Source: Halomonas sp. CUBES01 (GTDB lineage Bacteria > Pseudomonadota > Gammaproteobacteria > Pseudomonadales > Halomonadaceae). From it: DNA of 29,165 nt. The position numbers were made by a program, and so were the translations under genes. Under the pieces are notes generated by a model. It ran no database searches and had not been told where the DNA came from. It saw only the letters and a program-made list of their open reading frames with translations. Shown piece after piece: positions 9,675 to 22,477 of this stretch; positions within the stretch are counted from its first letter, which is position 1, and each line of letters opens with the position of its first letter. The stretch is taken from positions 1 through 29,165 of the forward strand of contig NZ_JAJLLW010000013.1 of NCBI RefSeq assembly GCF_020991005.1, read 5' to 3'.

Positions 9675-10655
9675 ATGCGCAATTTCAAACCGACCACACT
9701 GGCATTGCTGACCGGCGGCGCCTTGCTGGCAGCCAGCAGCGCCCATGCCGATCGCGAAGACTGGCCGGACAATTTCACCGTCGGCACCGCCAGCCAAGGC
9801 GGCACTTACTTCGTCTATGGCTCTGGCTGGGCCAACTTCATTGCCGACGAACTGGACATCTCAGGCGGCGGTGAAGTCACCGGCGGCCCGACGCAGAACC
9901 TGGCACTCGTCCACGGCGGCGATGCGGCTTTCGGTCTGGCGACCATGGGACCGGCCGCTGACGCAGTGAATGGCGAAAGCCCGCTCGCTCCCGGCCTGAA
10001 GATGGACAATGTATGCGCCATGTTCCCGATGTACGAGACGCCGTTCTCGATCACTACCCTGGCGGATAGCGGCATCGAGTCCATCTCTGACATTCCCGAC
10101 GGCGCCCGCATCGGCTTTGGCCCGGCGGCCTCCACGTCTGACACCTACTTCCCGGCCATGCTGGAAGAGCTGGGCGTCGACTTTGAACGCCGTAACGGCG
10201 GCTGGTCCGACCTCGGTGGTCAGCTGCAGGACGGCCTGCTTGACGTTATCGCCTTTGCCGCCGGCATTCCGATTCCCGCCGTCAGCCAGCTTGAAGTCCA
10301 GACCGACGTGAACATCATCGAGTTCAACGAAGAAGAGCTGGAAACCATCAAGGCAAACTTCCCGGTCGCGGAATTCTCCATTCCGGCCAGCACCTACGAA
10401 ACCCTTGAAGAAGACGCCCGCGCGGTGTCCATGTGGAACTTTGCCATCGCTGGCTGCGACCTGCCGGAAGACTTCGTCTACGAAGTCACCAAGGCCACGA
10501 TGGAAAACAACGACCGCATGCAGTCGGTTCACCGTAGCGCCGCCACCACCATTCCGGAAAACATCAAGCACAATACCGTGCTGCCGTTCCACCCGGGTGC
10601 TGCACGCTGGTACGAAGAAAACGGCTACGAAATTGACGAAGACATGATCAAGTAA
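9675..10655 (+). CDS. TAXI-family TRAP transporter substrate-binding protein
   Basis: This 326-residue periplasmic receptor has a Sec signal peptide, residues 1-25, ending SSAHA before DREDW. Family blocks are GTASQGGTYFVYGSGWANFI (about 33-52) and GGPTQNLALVHGGDAAFGLAT (about 70-90), both typical of TAXI receptors, which feed small organic acids or amino acids to a TRAP permease. The ATG at 9675 is chosen because the signal peptide starts there and AGGGA lies eight bases upstream; an in-frame ATG at 9591 is at the predicted transcription start and was rejected. The fused permease follows after a strong hairpin. A sigma-54-type promoter and a DctD-like palindrome upstream suggest control by the two-component system at 936-4203. 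The substrate is unknown. Confidence 0.95.
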   Translation: MRNFKPTTLALLTGGALLAASSAHADREDWPDNFTVGTASQGGTYFVYGSGWANFIADELDISGGGEVTGGPTQNLALVHGGDAAFGLATMGPAADAVNGESPLAPGLKMDNVCAMFPMYETPFSITTLADSGIESISDIPDGARIGFGPAASTSDTYFPAMLEELGVDFERRNGGWSDLGGQLQDGLLDVIAFAAGIPIPAVSQLEVQTDVNIIEFNEEELETIKANFPVAEFSIPASTYETLEEDARAVSMWNFAIAGCDLPEDFVYEVTKATMENNDRMQSVHRSAATTIPENIKHNTVLPFHPGAARWYEENGYEIDEDMIK

Positions 10656-10672
10656 GTCACGCCCGTTGTCGT

Positions 10673-10710
10673 CTGCCCCGTGCCAACCAGGGTTGGCACG
10701 GGGCAGTTTT
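10673..10710 (+). terminator. Intra-operon hairpin between TRAP receptor and permease
   Basis: A perfect 16-bp inverted repeat (10673-10688 with 10691-10706) has only two bases between the arms, so the working loop is about four bases, and is followed by TTTT (10707-10710). It lies between the receptor stop and the permease start at 10749. Such hairpins usually let most transcripts stop, or protect the upstream message from decay, giving more receptor than permease. It is a partial terminator or stabiliser. Confidence 0.75.
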
Positions 10711-10748
10711 CGCTAATGCCCCTTTGTTTGCTGTGAGGGTGAACGCTA

Positions 10749-12950
10749 ATGAGTCAAAAAATCGACCAGGAACCCAACGGCCTCAAGAATGACGCCTCGG
10801 CGGATTCACCTGCCACTGAGCTGCTTGCCGAAGGTGTCGATGAAGAGATTGTTGAATCCAATCGCCGCCTTTTCACCGGCTGGCAATTCTTGTTGTTTGC
10901 GGCGTTAGCCATCGGCTATTCGAGTTTCCACCTGATATCACTCAACGTGTATCCACTGGAAACGTGGTCGTTTCGTATCGTGCATATCGCCGGTGCGCTC
11001 GTGCTGGGTTACGGGCTGTTTGCCGGTGCCCGTTTCGCCGACGACGATCACCAGGCATCGGGTGCCTGGCTCAAGTGGCTCAGCTACGCGCTGCTGGTTC
11101 CCGCCGCCTATACGCTGGCGCAGGTGTTCTTGATGCAACAGACGCTCAGCGGCGGTGCGATGCGCATCGATCCAAGCGTCGAGAACTGGCACTTCGGCTA
11201 CCCGCTGATGGCGACGACGGCCGGCGCCATCGTGCTGTCATGGTTCTACCGTCAGGCGCGTCATCGCTTCAATCCGGCCGACCTGGTGCTCATGGTCTGT
11301 GCGCTCGCCAGTGCCGGATATCTACTGGTGGCGTTTAACACCAATATGCGCATGTCGACCGGAACCTCCTTCGCCCCGCCGGGGATCTCCTGGGCGGCAA
11401 TTGCCGGTTCCCTGCTGATTCTGGAGCTAACCCGCCGCGTGGCGGGACTGGCATTGGTGGTCATCTCAGCGGTATTCCTGACCTACGTCTTTGCCGGCCC
11501 TTATTTGCCCGGTTTCCTGGGCTACCCCGGGCTTTCGCTGCAGCGTTTCTTCAGCCAGGTGTATACCGATACCGGTATACTCGGGCCGACCACCGCCGTG
11601 TCGTCGACCTACATCATCCTGTTCATTATTTTCGCCGCTTTCCTGCAGGCTTCCAAAGTGGGCGACTACTTTGTGAACTTCGCCTTTGCTGCCGCCGGGC
11701 GGGCACGGGGTGGTCCGGCGAAGGTGTCTATCTTTGCGTCAGGCCTGATGGGCATGATCAACGGCACCTCAGCCGGTAACGTCGTCTCCACCGGCTCGCT
11801 GACCATCCCGCTGATGAAAAAAGTCGGCTATCCCGCGCGCAGCGCCGGAGCCATCGAGGCAGCGGCCTCGACCGGCGGGCAGATCATGCCGCCCATCATG
11901 GGCGCCGGCGCCTTCATCATGGCGGAAGTCACCGGTATCCCGTATACCGAGATTGCCATTGCCGCTATCATTCCGGCGATTCTCTACTTTGCGTCCGTCT
12001 ACTTCATGGTCGATTTTGAAGCGGCGCGCAAAGGCATGCGCGGCATGCGCGAAGACGAGATTCCGCTGTTCTCCAAACTGGTGAAACAGGTCTATCTGTT
12101 CGCGCCAATCATTATCCTGATCGTCGCGCTGTTCATGGGCTACTCGGTGATTCGTGCGGGCACCCTGGCCACCGCCTCTGCCGCCGTCGTCAGCTGGATT
12201 TCGCCCAACAAGATGGGCCTTCGCGCCATCTTGAAAGCGCTTCAATTAGCGGGCACCATGTCGATTCAAATTATCGCGGTGTGTGCCTGTGCCGGTTTGA
12301 TCGTCGGGGTTATTTCGTTGACCGGTGTGGGCGCGCGCTTCTCGTCATTGCTGTTAGGTTTGGCGGGCGTTAGCCAACTACTTGCCCTGTTCTTTGCCAT
12401 GCTGATCAGCATTATGCTGGGCATGGGCATGCCGACCACGGCTGCTTATGCCGTGGCCGCATCAGTCGTGGCACCGGGTTTGATCAACATTGGCATCGAG
12501 CCGCTGGTTGCCCACTTCTTCGTGTTCTACTTTGCGGTGGTCTCCGCCATCACGCCACCGGTGGCACTTGCCTCCTACGCGGCAGCGGGTATTTCCGGGG
12601 ATAACCCCATGGGCACCTCGGTCGCCTCGTTCAAGATTGGCCTGGCGGCGTTCATCGTGCCGTTCATGTTCTTCTACAGCCCGGCGATGCTGATGGAAGG
12701 CTCCGCCATGCAGATACTCCGCGTGGGCGTCACCGCCACCCTGGGCATCGTCCTGCTCTCGGGCATGGTGCAGAAGTGGTTCTTCGGGCCAGTGAACACC
12801 CTGCAACGCGTGGTGATGCTGGTGGGGGCAATATTCATGATTTACGGCGGTATCTATACGGACGTACTCGGCCTCGTGATTGGCGCCGTACTGTTTGTCA
12901 TGCAGCGTAAACAGCATGGCAACGCCGATAACACCCCGAGCACGACCTGA
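10749..12950 (+). CDS. TAXI TRAP transporter fused permease (small and large subunits)
   Basis: This 733-residue inner-membrane protein fuses a DctQ-like four-helix part to a DctM-like large subunit. An acidic, hydrophilic N-terminal arm (about 1-45) precedes the first helices. The large-subunit signatures are GPAKVSIFASGLMGMINGTSAGNV, STGGQIMPPIMGAGAFIMAE and LGMGMPTTAAYAVAASVVAPG. The C-terminal end adds extra helices (about 655-720). It works with the receptor encoded just upstream and is driven by a sodium or proton gradient. The ATG at 10749 has GAGGG about nine bases upstream. A bidirectional terminator follows at 12978-13012. The fused arrangement is normal for TAXI systems. Confidence 0.95.
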   Translation: MSQKIDQEPNGLKNDASADSPATELLAEGVDEEIVESNRRLFTGWQFLLFAALAIGYSSFHLISLNVYPLETWSFRIVHIAGALVLGYGLFAGARFADDDHQASGAWLKWLSYALLVPAAYTLAQVFLMQQTLSGGAMRIDPSVENWHFGYPLMATTAGAIVLSWFYRQARHRFNPADLVLMVCALASAGYLLVAFNTNMRMSTGTSFAPPGISWAAIAGSLLILELTRRVAGLALVVISAVFLTYVFAGPYLPGFLGYPGLSLQRFFSQVYTDTGILGPTTAVSSTYIILFIIFAAFLQASKVGDYFVNFAFAAAGRARGGPAKVSIFASGLMGMINGTSAGNVVSTGSLTIPLMKKVGYPARSAGAIEAAASTGGQIMPPIMGAGAFIMAEVTGIPYTEIAIAAIIPAILYFASVYFMVDFEAARKGMRGMREDEIPLFSKLVKQVYLFAPIIILIVALFMGYSVIRAGTLATASAAVVSWISPNKMGLRAILKALQLAGTMSIQIIAVCACAGLIVGVISLTGVGARFSSLLLGLAGVSQLLALFFAMLISIMLGMGMPTTAAYAVAASVVAPGLINIGIEPLVAHFFVFYFAVVSAITPPVALASYAAAGISGDNPMGTSVASFKIGLAAFIVPFMFFYSPAMLMEGSAMQILRVGVTATLGIVLLSGMVQKWFFGPVNTLQRVVMLVGAIFMIYGGIYTDVLGLVIGAVLFVMQRKQHGNADNTPSTT

Positions 12951-12975
12951 CCCTCAAGCCTCTGCGCTGTTAATG

Positions 12976-13012
12976 AAAACGCCCGCTCGATGCCATCGAG
13001 CGGGCGTTTTTT
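12976..13012. terminator. Bidirectional terminator between the TRAP permease and metF
   Basis: The arms AACGCCCGCTCGA (12978-12990) and TCGAGCGGGCGTT (12996-13008) form a 13-bp stem around TGCCA. A run of six T (13007-13012) follows on the plus strand and an A run (12976-12979) precedes, so it can act on both converging genes, more strongly for the permease. Confidence 0.9.
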
Positions 13013-13044
13013 ATTGGTCAGGTGCGACATGGGCCGCTGGCGGT

Positions 13045-13887
13045 TCATCCGCTCAGGTTATCAACCACCTTCAACACCGGCGCCGATTGGTTAAGCGTGT
13101 AAAAATGCAGGCCCGGCGCCCCGCCGTCCAGCAGACGCTGGCAAAGGCGGCTCACCACGTCGGTACCAAAGGCGGCGATCGCCTCGCTGTCGTCGCCGTA
13201 GGATTCCAGCTGCTTGCGAATCCAGCGCGGAATTTCCGCCCCGCAGGCATCGGAAAAGCGAGCCAGCTTGGTGTAGTTGGTGATCGGCATGATCCCTGGA
13301 ATGATCGGCTGCTTGACACCTAACGCGCGGGCTTTATCGACAAAATGAAAGTACGCATCGGCGGTAAAGAAATATTGGGTGATGGCCATGTTAGCACCCG
13401 CGTTCATCTTGCGGGCAAAGTTTTCCACGTCCCGGTCGAGGTTAGGGGCCTGTGGATGAGATTCGGGATAAGCGGCCACGGCGATATCAAAGTGATCGCC
13501 AGTTTCATCGCGAATGAACTCCACCAGCTCGTTGGCATAGCGCAGCTCACCGATGCTCGCCATCCCGGACGGCATATCGCCGCGCAGCGCCACCAGGCTG
13601 TCGACGCCCTCTTCACGATACTGCGCCAGCAGATCGCGCAGCTGGGCTTTTTCGCTGCCAATGCAGGAGAGGTGCGGTGCGGTGGTGACACCGCTCTCGC
13701 CGACCTTACGGACAATCTCGCGGGTGCGCGCCTGGGTCGACCCGCCAGCCCCGTAGGTTACCGAGAAAAACCGCGGCTGCCGGGCGGCCAGCTCATCGCG
13801 AACCTGTATCAGCTTGTCGCGCCCGGCCTCGGTGCCGGGAGGGAAGAATTCAAAGCTGATACCTAACGGATGCTCGTGGCGGCTCAT
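13045..13887 (-). CDS. metF: Methylenetetrahydrofolate reductase
   Basis: This 280-residue cytoplasmic FAD enzyme has a TIM-barrel fold and makes 5-methyltetrahydrofolate for methionine synthesis. Conserved blocks are SFEFFPP with the catalytic Glu13, FFSVTYGAGGS, TTAPHLSCIG, ALRGDMPSG with Asp104, and AAYPESHP plus GIMPI in the folate and flavin pocket. The length is close to the usual 280-300 of bacterial proteins without the C-terminal regulatory domain. The ATG at 13887 has the Shine-Dalgarno GAGGA. It is divergent from the AEC carrier with about 155 bp between. metK on the same strand 2.9 kb further on belongs to the same methionine cycle. Confidence 0.97.
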   Translation of the reverse strand: MSRHEHPLGISFEFFPPGTEAGRDKLIQVRDELAARQPRFFSVTYGAGGSTQARTREIVRKVGESGVTTAPHLSCIGSEKAQLRDLLAQYREEGVDSLVALRGDMPSGMASIGELRYANELVEFIRDETGDHFDIAVAAYPESHPQAPNLDRDVENFARKMNAGANMAITQYFFTADAYFHFVDKARALGVKQPIIPGIMPITNYTKLARFSDACGAEIPRWIRKQLESYGDDSEAIAAFGTDVVSRLCQRLLDGGAPGLHFYTLNQSAPVLKVVDNLSG

Positions 13888-14001
13888 GGGATTTCCTCGT
13901 CATGCGTCAAAGTGGTGACATTTTGCGGTATTCTCGCTGCTAAGCCGCACGGGGGCTAATGAAAGATTCCACGGTTAGCCTTTAATTCGGTTCATGTTGG
14001 C

Positions 14002-14029
14002 GTTGGGCTAAACAAGTTGGGCTAAACAA
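14002..14029 (+). repeat. Tandem exact 14-bp duplication upstream of the AEC carrier
   Basis: GTTGGGCTAAACAA occurs twice head to tail (14002-14015 and 14016-14029), ending only three bases before the Shine-Dalgarno AGGGAGG (14032-14038) of the next gene. It may be a slippage duplication in the leader or a double binding site. No function can be assigned. Confidence 0.9.
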
Positions 14030-14042
14030 TCAGGGAGGACAT

Positions 14043-16684
<2,642 letters not shown>

Positions 16685-16703
16685 TTAGCCTAGCGCACCG
16701 CGC

Positions 16704-16741
16704 AAAAAAAACGTCCCCGGCAAGTGCCAAAGGGACGTTTT
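16704..16741 (-). terminator. Rho-independent terminator of metK
   Basis: The arms AAAACGTCCC (16708-16717) and GGGACGTTTT (16732-16741) form a 10-bp stem, with an inner GGCA/TGCC pair in the loop. On the minus strand the stem is followed by eight T (the A run 16704-16711). It ends the metK transcript before ligB. Confidence 0.9.
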
Positions 16742-16765
16742 CTTACAGCACGGCGAGCAAATCTC

Positions 16766-17986
16766 TTATAAAGCCGCCGCCTCGCGCAGTGCGTCGGCTT
16801 TGTCGGTACGCTCCCAAGGGAAGGCGGTGAAGGTTTCTTTCTGCGCTTCGCCCTTGTCGTTTATCCAGGTGTAGCTGTGCTCAAACGGGGCACGACCGAA
16901 GTGACCATAGGCTGCGGTCAATTGATACATCGGGTGCAGCAGGTCGAGCATCTTGGTAATCGCGTAAGGGCGCAGGTCAAAGTGCTCGCGTACCAGGTCT
17001 ACGATCAGCGTATCGCTGATCTTGCCGGTGCCGAAGGTGTCGATCGATACCGAGGTCGGCTCGGCAACACCAATGGCATAGGACACCTGGATTTCACACT
17101 TGTCGGCAAGCCCTGCAGCAACCACGTTCTTGGCCACGTAGCGACCGGCGTAGGCGGCACTACGGTCGACCTTGGACGGGTCTTTGCCGGAGAAAGCGCC
17201 GCCGCCATGACGCGCCATGCCGCCGTAGGTATCGACGATGATCTTGCGCCCGGTCAGCCCGCAGTCGCCCACCGGGCCGCCAATCACGAACTTGCCGGTC
17301 GGGTTGATGTGGTATTGGGTCTTGTCGTCGAGCCATTCGGCGGGAATCACCTGCTCGATGATCTCGCGTTTGACCATCTTGCGCAGGTCTTCCTGGTCGA
17401 TATCCGGATCGTGCTGGGTCGAGAGCACCACCGCATCGACACCGCAGGGCTGTCCACGATCGTCGTAGCGGAACGTCACCTGGCTCTTGGCATCCGGGCG
17501 CAGCCACGGCAGGAGACCGTTTTTACGCAGCTCGGCCTGACGCTCCACCAACCGGTGCGAGTAATGGATCGGGGCGGGCATGAACGAATCGGTTTCGTTG
17601 GTGGCGTAGCCGAACATCAGGCCCTGGTCGCCGGCGCCCTGATCTTCAGGCTTGCTGCGGTCAACGCCCTGGGCAATGTCGACGCTCTGCTTGCCGATCA
17701 GGTTGACCACGCCGCACGTGGCGCCGTCGAAACCAACGTCGGACGAGGTATAGCCAATTTCGGTGATCACTTCACGCACCAGGGTTTCGAGATCCACCCA
17801 GGCATTCGTGCTGATTTCACCGGCAATGATCGCGACCCCGGTCTTTACCATGGTTTCACAGGCCACGCGCGCCTGCTTGTCCCGGGCGATAATAGCGTCT
17901 AGCACCGCGTCGGAAATCTGGTCGGCAATTTTATCGGGGTGCCCTTCGGAGACGGACTCGGAGGTAAACAGGGAATATTCGCTCAT
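16766..17986 (-). CDS. metK: S-adenosylmethionine synthase
   Basis: This 406-residue cytoplasmic enzyme makes SAM from methionine and ATP. It carries [11 protein letters not shown] with His16, the first signature [12 protein letters not shown] (117-128) and the second, phosphate-binding [19 protein letters not shown]. The length is slightly above the 384 residues of the Escherichia coli enzyme. The ATG at 17986 has a weak GAGTG seven bases upstream and a second GAGGG further out. The leader (17987-18219, shared with tkt) shows small hairpins but no riboswitch that I recognise. Its own terminator follows. The gene feeds the methyl cycle together with metF. Confidence 0.98.
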   Translation of the reverse strand: MSEYSLFTSESVSEGHPDKIADQISDAVLDAIIARDKQARVACETMVKTGVAIIAGEISTNAWVDLETLVREVITEIGYTSSDVGFDGATCGVVNLIGKQSVDIAQGVDRSKPEDQGAGDQGLMFGYATNETDSFMPAPIHYSHRLVERQAELRKNGLLPWLRPDAKSQVTFRYDDRGQPCGVDAVVLSTQHDPDIDQEDLRKMVKREIIEQVIPAEWLDDKTQYHINPTGKFVIGGPVGDCGLTGRKIIVDTYGGMARHGGGAFSGKDPSKVDRSAAYAGRYVAKNVVAAGLADKCEIQVSYAIGVAEPTSVSIDTFGTGKISDTLIVDLVREHFDLRPYAITKMLDLLHPMYQLTAAYGHFGRAPFEHSYTWINDKGEAQKETFTAFPWERTDKADALREAAAL

Positions 17987-18219
17987 CGCGCACTCGACCC
18001 TCTGTATGACGGCTGCGCTCGAACCGCAGCATCAGCAGGAAATCATGGCAGGTAGACCCTGCCCGTATTTTAAAGAAGCGATACTGGCGCTTCGGGGGGC
18101 AGAGTTTACACGCTGTCGGGAGTTCTTCCCAGAACGCAGCCGCCAGAATTTGCCGCCGCCGGGGAAGTCAGCGACAATAGGCGCCTTCATTATTTCCGTT
18201 TTCAGGCGAGGAGCACCCC
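17987..18219. other. Divergent leader region between metK and tkt
   Basis: The 233 bp without a gene hold two hairpins on the metK side: GGCAGG/CCTGCC (18047-18052 with 18058-18063) and GAAGCG/CGCTTC (near 18073-18092). The tkt promoter lies at 18150-18178. No known SAM- or SAH-riboswitch pattern was recognised. Confidence 0.5.
18150..18178 (+). promoter_or_regulatory. Candidate sigma-70 promoter of tkt
   Basis: TTGCCG (18150-18155) and GACAAT (18173-18178) are 17 bp apart, about 40 bases ahead of the tkt start at 18220. Both boxes have two or fewer mismatches to consensus. Confidence 0.5.
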
Positions 18220-20211
<1,992 letters not shown>

Positions 20212-20229
20212 CCACAGACAAGCGCTTTC

Positions 20230-20580
20230 ATGCCCGCGCTAACCGGCTTGTTATGGCTGATTGGCTACTGGCTGGTCGGCGAGGTGGTCATCTACCTCTC
20301 CGGCCTGCCCGTTTCCTCCGGGGTGGTAGGCATGCTGTTATTGTGCGCCACCCTGGCGGTGATCGGCCGCGTGCCCGACAGCCTTGCCGCCGCCGCCCAA
20401 CCGCTTATCGCCCTTCTGGCCATGCTCATCATGCCTGGCGTCGTCGGCGTGTTCTTTATCCTCGATGAACTGGCCGGTCAGTGGCTGGCCATTCTGGTAG
20501 CGCTGCTGCTGGGCACGCTACTCAGCGTGGTCACGACACTCTGGCTGTTGAAACGCCTCATGGGGTCTCATGCCCACTAG
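20230..20580 (+). CDS. lrgA: LrgA/CidA-family membrane protein
   Basis: This 116-residue protein has four predicted helices with the family segment GLPVSSGVVGMLLL and LLAMLIMPGVVGVFFI. LrgA/CidA proteins were first described as holin-like; with LrgB they now appear to form carriers for pyruvate (Bacillus PftAB) or glycolate and glycerate (plant PLGG1). The start at 20230 has no good Shine-Dalgarno and lies 18 bases after the tkt stop, so it may depend on tkt translation. Its stop overlaps the lrgB start by 11 bp. Which solute it moves is not visible here. Confidence 0.88.
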   Translation: MPALTGLLWLIGYWLVGEVVIYLSGLPVSSGVVGMLLLCATLAVIGRVPDSLAAAAQPLIALLAMLIMPGVVGVFFILDELAGQWLAILVALLLGTLLSVVTTLWLLKRLMGSHAH

Positions 20581-21292
20581 CCTGCTGTCGACGCTGACCG
20601 CAACGCCGCTGTTTGCCGTGGGGCTGACGCTGGCGGCTTATCTGCTGGGCAACGCCTTGTTCAGCCGCCTCAGACAACCCGCCTGGCTGCCCGCGATATT
20701 AATCGCCGCGCTGTTGCTGGCGGCCATGCTGACGGTACTTGGACTGCCCTATGAAGCCTACCAGGAAGGCGCCGTCTGGCTGACGATACTGTTGGGTCCG
20801 GCAACGGTGGCGTTGGGCATGCCGCTCTATCAGCAACTGCCGCGTATCCGCGCGCTCTGGCGCCCATTAGCGGTGTGCCTACCCATCGCGGCGGCGCTTG
20901 CCGCCTGTTATGCCCTGGGCATTGCCTGGCTGATGGGCAGCCCTGGGCAAATACTGGCCTCCATTGCCGCCAAGTCGGTTACCGCCCCCATTGCCATCGG
21001 CATTACCGAACAGCTGGGTGGCAACGTAGCGTTATTGATGGGCGCTCTGCTGGTCACGGGGGTCGCGACGATTCCCTTCGTAAGCCTGGCCGCGCGGCTA
21101 TTGAACATCGACGACGAGCGCATTATCGGTTTCGCGCTGGGCCTCAATGGCCACGCCATCGGCACCGTTCGGGCGTTTGAGTTAAGCCCCACCGCGGGTG
21201 CCTTTGCCTCCTTGGGCATGAGCCTCACCGGCATCTTTACCGCCCTCCTCCTGCCGCTCGCCTGGCGGCTGGTCGGCATGGGCAGTGGATAA
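20570..21292 (+). CDS. lrgB: LrgB/CidB-family membrane protein
   Basis: This 240-residue membrane protein has six to seven predicted helices and the LrgB signature SIAAKSVTAPIAIGITEQLGG (about 130-150), then FALGLNGHAIGTVRAFELSPTAGAFASLGMSLTG. It overlaps lrgA by 11 bp (20570-20580), so the two are coupled. It probably forms the main part of the carrier. The gap to epd (21293-21378) holds no strong terminator, so epd may be co-transcribed. Confidence 0.92.
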   Translation: MPTSLLSTLTATPLFAVGLTLAAYLLGNALFSRLRQPAWLPAILIAALLLAAMLTVLGLPYEAYQEGAVWLTILLGPATVALGMPLYQQLPRIRALWRPLAVCLPIAAALAACYALGIAWLMGSPGQILASIAAKSVTAPIAIGITEQLGGNVALLMGALLVTGVATIPFVSLAARLLNIDDERIIGFALGLNGHAIGTVRAFELSPTAGAFASLGMSLTGIFTALLLPLAWRLVGMGSG

Positions 21293-21378
21293 GCATCGCC
21301 TGCTGAAATACGTTATCATCGCGCCTACTTTCGCGCCCACTGTGGCCCAGCTTCACTTTTCAAGAGCCGCCTCGCAAC

Positions 21379-22422
21379 ATGGCTAACACCACAAGGTATC
21401 GCATCGCTATCAACGGGTACGGACGCATTGGCCAATGCGTCCTGCGCGCATTGATCGAGCGCAGCCACCATGACATCGAGGTGGTAGCGATCAACGAGCT
21501 GTCTGACCTGGCGACCATTACCTACCTGACCCGATACGACACCACCCACGGCCGCTTCCCTGGCGAGGTGGATAACGACGGCGAGGCGCTGTTGATCAAT
21601 GACCAGCGCATTCATGTGCTCTGCGAGCCAGATCCCCAGGCACTACCCTGGGCGGCGCTGGATATCGACCTGGTGCTGGAATGCTCGGGTAGCTTCAAGG
21701 ATCGTAGCACCGCCGAGCAGCACCTGGCGGCCGGTGCGAAGCGCCTGCTGTTTTCCCAACCCGCCGAAAGCGATGTCGACGCCACCATTGTCTGGGGCAT
21801 TAACGAAGACGAGCTGACCCGCTCGTCACGCATTCTTTCGGCCGCTTCTTGCACCACCAACTGCCTGGTTCCGCTGCTCACCGTTCTGGATCAGGCGCTG
21901 GGCCTTGAGCACGGGGTCACCACCACGATCCACTCGGCGATGAATGACCAGCCGGTGATCGATGCCTACCATCAAACCGATCTGCGCCTGACACGCTCCG
22001 CGATGCAGTCCATCGTACCCGTGGATACCGGGCTCGCTCTGGGCATTAGCCGCTTGATGCCCCGCCTTGTCGGACGCTTTGAATGCCTGCACGTACGCGT
22101 GCCCACGATCAACGTATCGGCCATGGACGCCGCCCTGACTGTGCGTCAGGACACGGATGCCGACCAGGTCAACCGGCTACTGTATGACGCCAGCCAACAC
22201 CGCTTGGCCGGCGTGCTGGGCTATACCGAAGCGCCCATGGCATCGATTGATTTTAATCACGACCCGCGCTCTGGCATCCTAGACGCCACGCAGACGCGGG
22301 TGGCCGGCAAACGCCTGGTCAAGCTGCTGTGCTGGTTTGATAATGAATGGGGGTTCGCCAACCGGATGCTGGATATCACGCAGCGGCTGGCGGCCTTGAC
22401 GGCTGACGACAACGCCCGCTAG
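21379..22422 (+). CDS. epd: D-erythrose-4-phosphate dehydrogenase
   Basis: This 347-residue NAD-dependent enzyme of the GapDH fold oxidises erythrose 4-phosphate for pyridoxal phosphate synthesis. Rossmann start INGYGRIGQCVLRAL, catalytic Cys158 in SAASCTTNC and catalytic His185 in TTIHSAMNDQPVIDAYH are present. Epd rather than GapA is preferred because VVAINEL (INEL, not INDL), TTIHSAMNDQPVIDAYH and CWFDNEWGFANRMLD match Epd closely, and tkt and pgk are nearby. Activity on glyceraldehyde 3-phosphate cannot be excluded. The ATG at 21379 has only a weak AGAG upstream. Confidence 0.9.
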   Translation: MANTTRYRIAINGYGRIGQCVLRALIERSHHDIEVVAINELSDLATITYLTRYDTTHGRFPGEVDNDGEALLINDQRIHVLCEPDPQALPWAALDIDLVLECSGSFKDRSTAEQHLAAGAKRLLFSQPAESDVDATIVWGINEDELTRSSRILSAASCTTNCLVPLLTVLDQALGLEHGVTTTIHSAMNDQPVIDAYHQTDLRLTRSAMQSIVPVDTGLALGISRLMPRLVGRFECLHVRVPTINVSAMDAALTVRQDTDADQVNRLLYDASQHRLAGVLGYTEAPMASIDFNHDPRSGILDATQTRVAGKRLVKLLCWFDNEWGFANRMLDITQRLAALTADDNAR

Positions 22423-22477
22423 ACATGCCGGGCCGCACCACGACTTTTCATCTGCTTGAACACGAGGAAACACTCAC

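Noticed and set aside
14002..14029. CRISPR-like or mobile-element repeat
   Set aside because: Only two units, directly adjacent, with no spacer and no transposase nearby.
16877..17902. Long open frame opposite metK
   Set aside because: Mirror frame of a GC-rich conserved gene; no domain and no ribosome site.
17987..18219. SAM- or SAH-responsive riboswitch ahead of metK
   Set aside because: Only short 6-bp hairpins are visible, with none of the conserved core patterns I know.
20230..21292. Holin/antiholin (lysis) system
   Set aside because: LrgAB were first named so, but there is no endolysin or phage gene nearby, and the setting among carbon-metabolism genes fits a carrier better.
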